Origin: Taudactylus pleione
Taxonomy: Eukaryota; Chordata; Amphibia; Anura; Myobatrachidae
DNA length: 64,000 nt
NCBI GenBank assembly: GCA_031769625.1
Contig: JAUIMM010000124.1
Coordinates: 10,614,001-10,678,000 of the forward strand
Direction: 5' to 3'
The translations under genes and the position numbers were made by a program. A model generated the notes under the pieces. That model was not told where the DNA came from, did no database searches, and worked only from the letters and a program-made list of their open reading frames with translations. Position 1 is the first letter of the stretch, and each line of letters begins with the position of its first letter. This document shows positions 60,535-64,000 of the stretch, one piece after another.

Positions 60535-61310
60535 AGGACCTGATTCAGACCTGCTCGCTAGGATGCGATCGCTCGTAGCTGGCCGATATTTGCATTCTTC
60601 ACATGTGTATGCATCGCAATGCGCGTGAGTGAACCACTGTGAAAGATCGGGAAGCGCTCGCTCGTACAGCATAGACAGCCCAGTTGAGTGAGTGACAGGA
60701 GAGGCCGTTTGTGGGTGGTAACAGGGGCAGGCCAGTAGAAACAGGGGAGTGGTGGTACGAACGCAGGCGTGCCTGTGTGTTACAACGCTGTTTCACAGGC
60801 GTGCATAATTAACAAGCAGCGTCATTGTACATGTCACCTGGTTGTATTTCACACTGAAGTGATAGCAGTGCTTGCGGCCAGGTATAGTCAACCTCAAGCG
60901 CTGCGAACACATCCGAAGTCATTGTCTTTTCCATAGAAATCTATTTGCGGACCATTGATTGGCTGAGAGAGCTGAGCCCCTGGCCTGGGCTGATTAGTGT
61001 GGGTTGTGAATGCTTTGGCATAGGGACCCCTTCAAGTGTGTCCCCCTCTTATGGCTTTACACCCCTGCTAGTTAGAGCCCGGTTGTGGATAATATGGAGG
61101 ACCCCTACTCATTTTGTCCTCTGTATTTCCGCAACCACGACCTGCACACTAGTTTTGTGCAAGTTTAAAACTGGACCAGTTTACAGAGCCCGATGCTGGT
61201 TATGCTTTTGGGAGGAGGGGCAGCCACGCCCCTGGCACGCCCACCAAAGGGGCGTGCTGTCACTCACCTGACAGCATGCCCCCTTTGGTACGAGACCCGG
61301 AGCTACGGCT
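60535..61310. mobile_element. Mosaic of MITE fragments abutting the broken SRCR exon
   Basis: 60537 onward starts GGACCTGATTCAGACCTGCT; 61065-61210 matches the GGCTGGTTATGCTTTTGGG family; 61215-61310 matches the interior of the 21801 MITE (CACGCCCACCAAAGGGGCGTGC, GCGAGACCCGGAGC). The last piece meets the SRCR exon directly at 61310/61311. Confidence 0.7.
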
Positions 61311-61537
61311 TCCAGTACATTTTACATTATCAAGTATTATTCTCCCGACACCTTGCCCAAAATATGCATTATGTAGAGCTTCAGTAGCAGATCCACAGTC
61401 TAGCTGTCTGCATACAACATGTGCATCATTAATGTCCCAGCTATCATCACATACTGTTCCCCAGGCATTGTTATAGTAGATCTCCAAACGACCAGCACAT
61501 GCGTCCTGGCCACCCACAAGTCTCAAGTGAAATGTGT
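61311..61537 (-). pseudogene. Truncated SRCR domain exon, group B
   Basis: Minus strand: TTTTTGTGATAG precedes the exon, which opens in phase 1 (two bases, then [10 protein letters not shown]). It encodes [42 protein letters not shown] and VKCTG, and then breaks off into MITE sequence. About 227 of an expected 315 bp are present. The distal part with the last three cysteines and the splice donor is missing and not found nearby. A long run of the protein ([16 protein letters not shown] and beyond) is identical to the complete exon at 27142, so the two come from recent duplication or gene conversion. As it stands it cannot encode a stable SRCR domain. An assembly join error is an alternative to a real break. 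Confidence 0.85.
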
Positions 61538-61539
61538 CT

Positions 61540-61810
61540 ATCACAAAAACAAAAGGACGTAACTTTATAGAACAATGGCTTCCATTCAATTTGCTGTAAT
61601 ACATTTCTGAGGGTCAGTTTCACTTTGCATCCAAATCCTACAGTACCCGTTTCCCTCCATATGTTCCATTTACTTATACCTTAAGTTGCCAGTATCATTC
61701 AATATAACTTATTATATTTTAAGATGTTTTTAGATATTTTATTATGTAATGTCTGTCTTATCGGCAAAGTTATTACAGCTATATGATAAATTGCATTTAG
61801 CACTGATAGT
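61540..61810. other. Intron upstream of the truncated SRCR exon
   Basis: AT-rich, nothing recognised. Confidence 0.5.
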
Positions 61811-61812
61811 TA

Positions 61813-63439
61813 CAGTCAGGTGCATAAATATTGGGACATTGACAGAATTTTCATATTTTGGCCTCTATTCTCCACCACAATGGCTTTCAAATGAAACAAA
61901 CAAGATGTGCTTTAACTGCAGGCTTTCAGATTTAATTTGAGGGTAATTACATCCAAATCAGGTGAAAGGTGTAGGAATTACAACGGTTTCTATATGTGCC
62001 GCCCACTTTTTAAGGGGCCAAAAGTAATGGGACTATCAACTCAAAAGCTATTTCATGGACAGGTGTGGGCTATTCCCTCGTTATTTCATTATCAATTAAG
62101 CAGGTGAAAGGTCTGGAGTTGATTCTAGGTGGGACATTAGCATTTGGAATCAGTTGCTGTCGACTCTCAATATGAGATCCAAAGAGCTGTCACTATCAGT
62201 GAAGCAAGCCACCATTAGGCTGAAAAATCAAAACAAACTGATCAGAGAGATAGCAAAAACATTAGGTATTAGGTGTGGCCAAATCAACTGTTTGGAACAT
62301 TCTTAAAAAGAAGGAACGCACCGCAGAGCTCAGCAACACCAAAAGACCCGGAAGACCACGGAAAACAACTGTGGTGGATGACAGAAGAATTATTTCCCTG
62401 GTGAAGAAAAACCCCTTCACAACAGTTGGCCAAATCAAGAACACTCTCCAGGAGGTAGGTGTATATGTGTCAAAGTCAGCAATCAAGAGAAGACTTCACA
62501 AGAGTGAATACAGAGGGTTCACCACAAGATGTAAACCATTGGTGAGCCACAAAAACAGGAAGACCAGATTAGAGTTTGCCAAACAATATCTAAATAAGCC
62601 ATTACAGTTCTGGAACAACATCCTATGGACAGATGAGACAAAGATCAACTTGTACCAAAGTGAACTGATCATGATCCAAAACATACCACCTCATCAGTGA
62701 AGCATGGTGGTGGTAGTGTCATGACGTGGGCATGTATGGCTGCCAATGGAACTGGTTCCCTTGTATTTATTGATGATGTGACTGCTGACAAAAGCAGCAG
62801 AATGAATTCTGAAGTGTTTCGGGCAATATTATATGCTCATATTCAGTCAAATGCTTCAGAACTCATTGGACGGCGCTTCACAGTGCAGATGGACAATGAC
62901 GTGACGCATACTGCAAAAGCAACCAAAGAGTTTTTTAAGGCTAAAAAGTGGAATGTTTTGCAATGGCCAAGTCAATCCCCTGACCTAAATCTGATTGAGC
63001 ATGCATTTCACTTGATGAAGACAAAACTGAAGGGAAAATGCCCCAAGAACAAGCAGGAACTGAAGACATTTGCAGTAGAGGCCTGGCAGAGCATCACCAT
63101 GGATGAAACCCAGCGTCTGGTGATGTCTATGCGTTCCAGACTTCAGGCTGTAATTGCCTGCAAAGGATTTGCAACAAAGTATTAAAAAGTGAAAGTTAGA
63201 TTTAGGATTGTTTAGTTTGTCCCATTACTTTTGGCCCCTTAAAAAGTGAGAGGCACATATAGAAACCGTTGTAGTTCCTACACCGTTCACCTGATTTGGA
63301 TGTAATTGCCCTCAAATTAAATCTGAAAGTCTGCAGTTAAAGCACATCTTGTTTGTTTCATTTCAAAGCCATTGTGGTGGTGAATAGAGGCCAAAATATG
63401 AAAATTCTGTCAATGTCCCAATATTTATGCACCTGACTG
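61813..63439 (+). mobile_element. Tc1-like transposon with about 220-bp terminal inverted repeats
   Basis: The ends CAGTCAGGTGCATAAATATT and their inverse are flanked by TA (61811-61812 and 63440-63441), the standard Tc1 target. The long arms (61813-62035 and about 63220-63439) are nearly identical, which indicates a recent insertion. A broken transposase gene lies inside. Confidence 0.95.
62172..63185 (+). pseudogene. Tc1-like transposase (DD34E) with two frame-breaking lesions
   Basis: Transposase of the IS630-Tc1-mariner group, which cuts and pastes the element at TA sites. The ATG at 62172 opens MRSKELSLSVKQATIRLK. Near 62262-62275 the 7-bp sequence ATTAGGT is duplicated and shifts the frame. 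The second part (62275-62700) has the helix-turn-helix repeat with GRPRKTT (AT-hook-like) and the first catalytic Asp in WTDETKINLY. A deletion near 62650-62690 removes the usual VWRR region and shifts the frame again. The third part (62697-63185) carries KHGGGSVM, the second Asp in VQMDND and the Glu in NLIEHAF, exactly 34 residues apart, ending FATKY. So catalytic residues are kept, but the gene is not translatable as one protein. Size of the family protein is about 340 residues. Confidence 0.95.
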
Positions 63440-63441
63440 TA

Positions 63442-63940
63442 TATTACTTAAAAGGCTAATACAATGACACATGTCTACTTTGATGTGGTACGAAGGCAAA
63501 CACAGAATATTATTGTTGATGCCCTTTCCTGTAAAGTTCCCATTTCAACACCGCTGTGTGCTTGAACCATGCAAGAAGGAATATTGGAAAGAATTGGGAC
63601 CTTCAGGGTGAGTTGCAAATCTGGGAATGCAGCATAAAGATAACTAGAATTCCTTAGTGTATTGTTTTCAATTAGTTCTATTTAAAAGGTAAATTTTCGT
63701 TTTTGGTGACATTTTTCTTTAACTCTTTCATGACTGCAGGGTGTTTTCATAACCAACAGCTGTTACATGTCCAGGTAAATAACAAGAATTCCAGAGTTCC
63801 TGAGCCACACCTATGATAGAAGGAGTACCTGCTGCATTTACAAAAAGGGGTATTGCTGACCGCCCCAACCATAAACACTAATACGAGGGATACTACGCTG
63901 GTAAACTAAATTCAAAATCAGCCAATGTATTTCAAAGACG
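63442..63940. other. Non-repetitive sequence, no gene
   Basis: No motif recognised. Confidence 0.4.
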
Positions 63941-63949
63941 TGTATTTTT

Positions 63950-64000
63950 CATGTAGCGGCCGCTCATTGGCTGGGACCCACGTGTAATCAGCCAATGAGC
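63950..64000. repeat. Start of a palindromic repeat cut by the window end
   Basis: CGGCCGCTCATTGGCTGGGA followed by CCCACGTG and the inverse ATCAGCCAATGAGC match the 7890-7975 palindrome. Confidence 0.7.

Overview
The window looks like a piece of a large, repeat-rich vertebrate genome, most likely an anuran amphibian. The grounds are interspersed-repeat style (Harbinger-type MITEs with GGGCCTGATTCA termini, BED-finger hAT transposons, Tc1 elements, a Rex1/CR1-like LINE, a Ty3/gypsy element), intron-rich gene structure and the absence of any bacterial-style gene layout. The species cannot be named from sequence alone. No RNA gene, CRISPR array or compact operon is visible.

The only host gene I can support lies on the minus strand and is spread over about 46 kb (61.5 kb down to 15.7 kb). 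It encodes a multidomain scavenger-receptor cysteine-rich (SRCR) protein of the DMBT1-like type. One complete group B SRCR exon (27142-27456, 315 bp, phase 1-1, eight cysteines) and one truncated SRCR exon (61311-61537) are clear. Between and after them are tiny exon candidates of 24, 30 and 39 bp with AG/GT borders, lengths divisible by three, phase 1-1 and Thr/Gln/Ser-rich peptides. These would be the linkers between SRCR domains. The 30-bp exon is present three times (15674, 40520, 46052) and the 24-bp exon twice (19314, 48440), each inside a larger duplicated intronic segment.

Layout. 1-3.6 kb: 5' part of a decayed Ty3/gypsy element on the minus strand with a 38-bp minisatellite in its leader. 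3.6-8.8 kb: decayed elements and palindromic repeats. 8.8-12.5 kb: hAT copies, one with an exact 8-bp target duplication. 13.6-19.4 kb: duplicated block A (Helitron-like insert, 30-bp exon, LINE fragment, Harbinger MITEs, 24-bp exon). 19.4-27.5 kb: MITEs, a 39-bp exon, a 2.6-kb non-autonomous hAT, the complete SRCR exon. 27.6-37.2 kb: a Tc1 remnant split by a deleted hAT, then a second hAT in the opposite orientation carrying an 828-codon transposase ORF. 32.4-41.6 kb and 41.6-48.5 kb: duplicated blocks B and C. 48.5-61.3 kb: MITEs, a possible LTR, a 34-bp minisatellite and TA-rich microsatellites. 61.3-61.5 kb: broken SRCR exon. 61.8-63.4 kb: a Tc1 element with about 220-bp terminal repeats.

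The most informative signal is the relation between the host gene and the transposons. Blocks A, B and C carry the linker exons, so local duplication appears to have multiplied linker exons. The duplicated blocks also act as natural empty-site controls, because several transposons are present in one block and missing at the matching site of another. This confirms insertion boundaries and gives a relative order of events.
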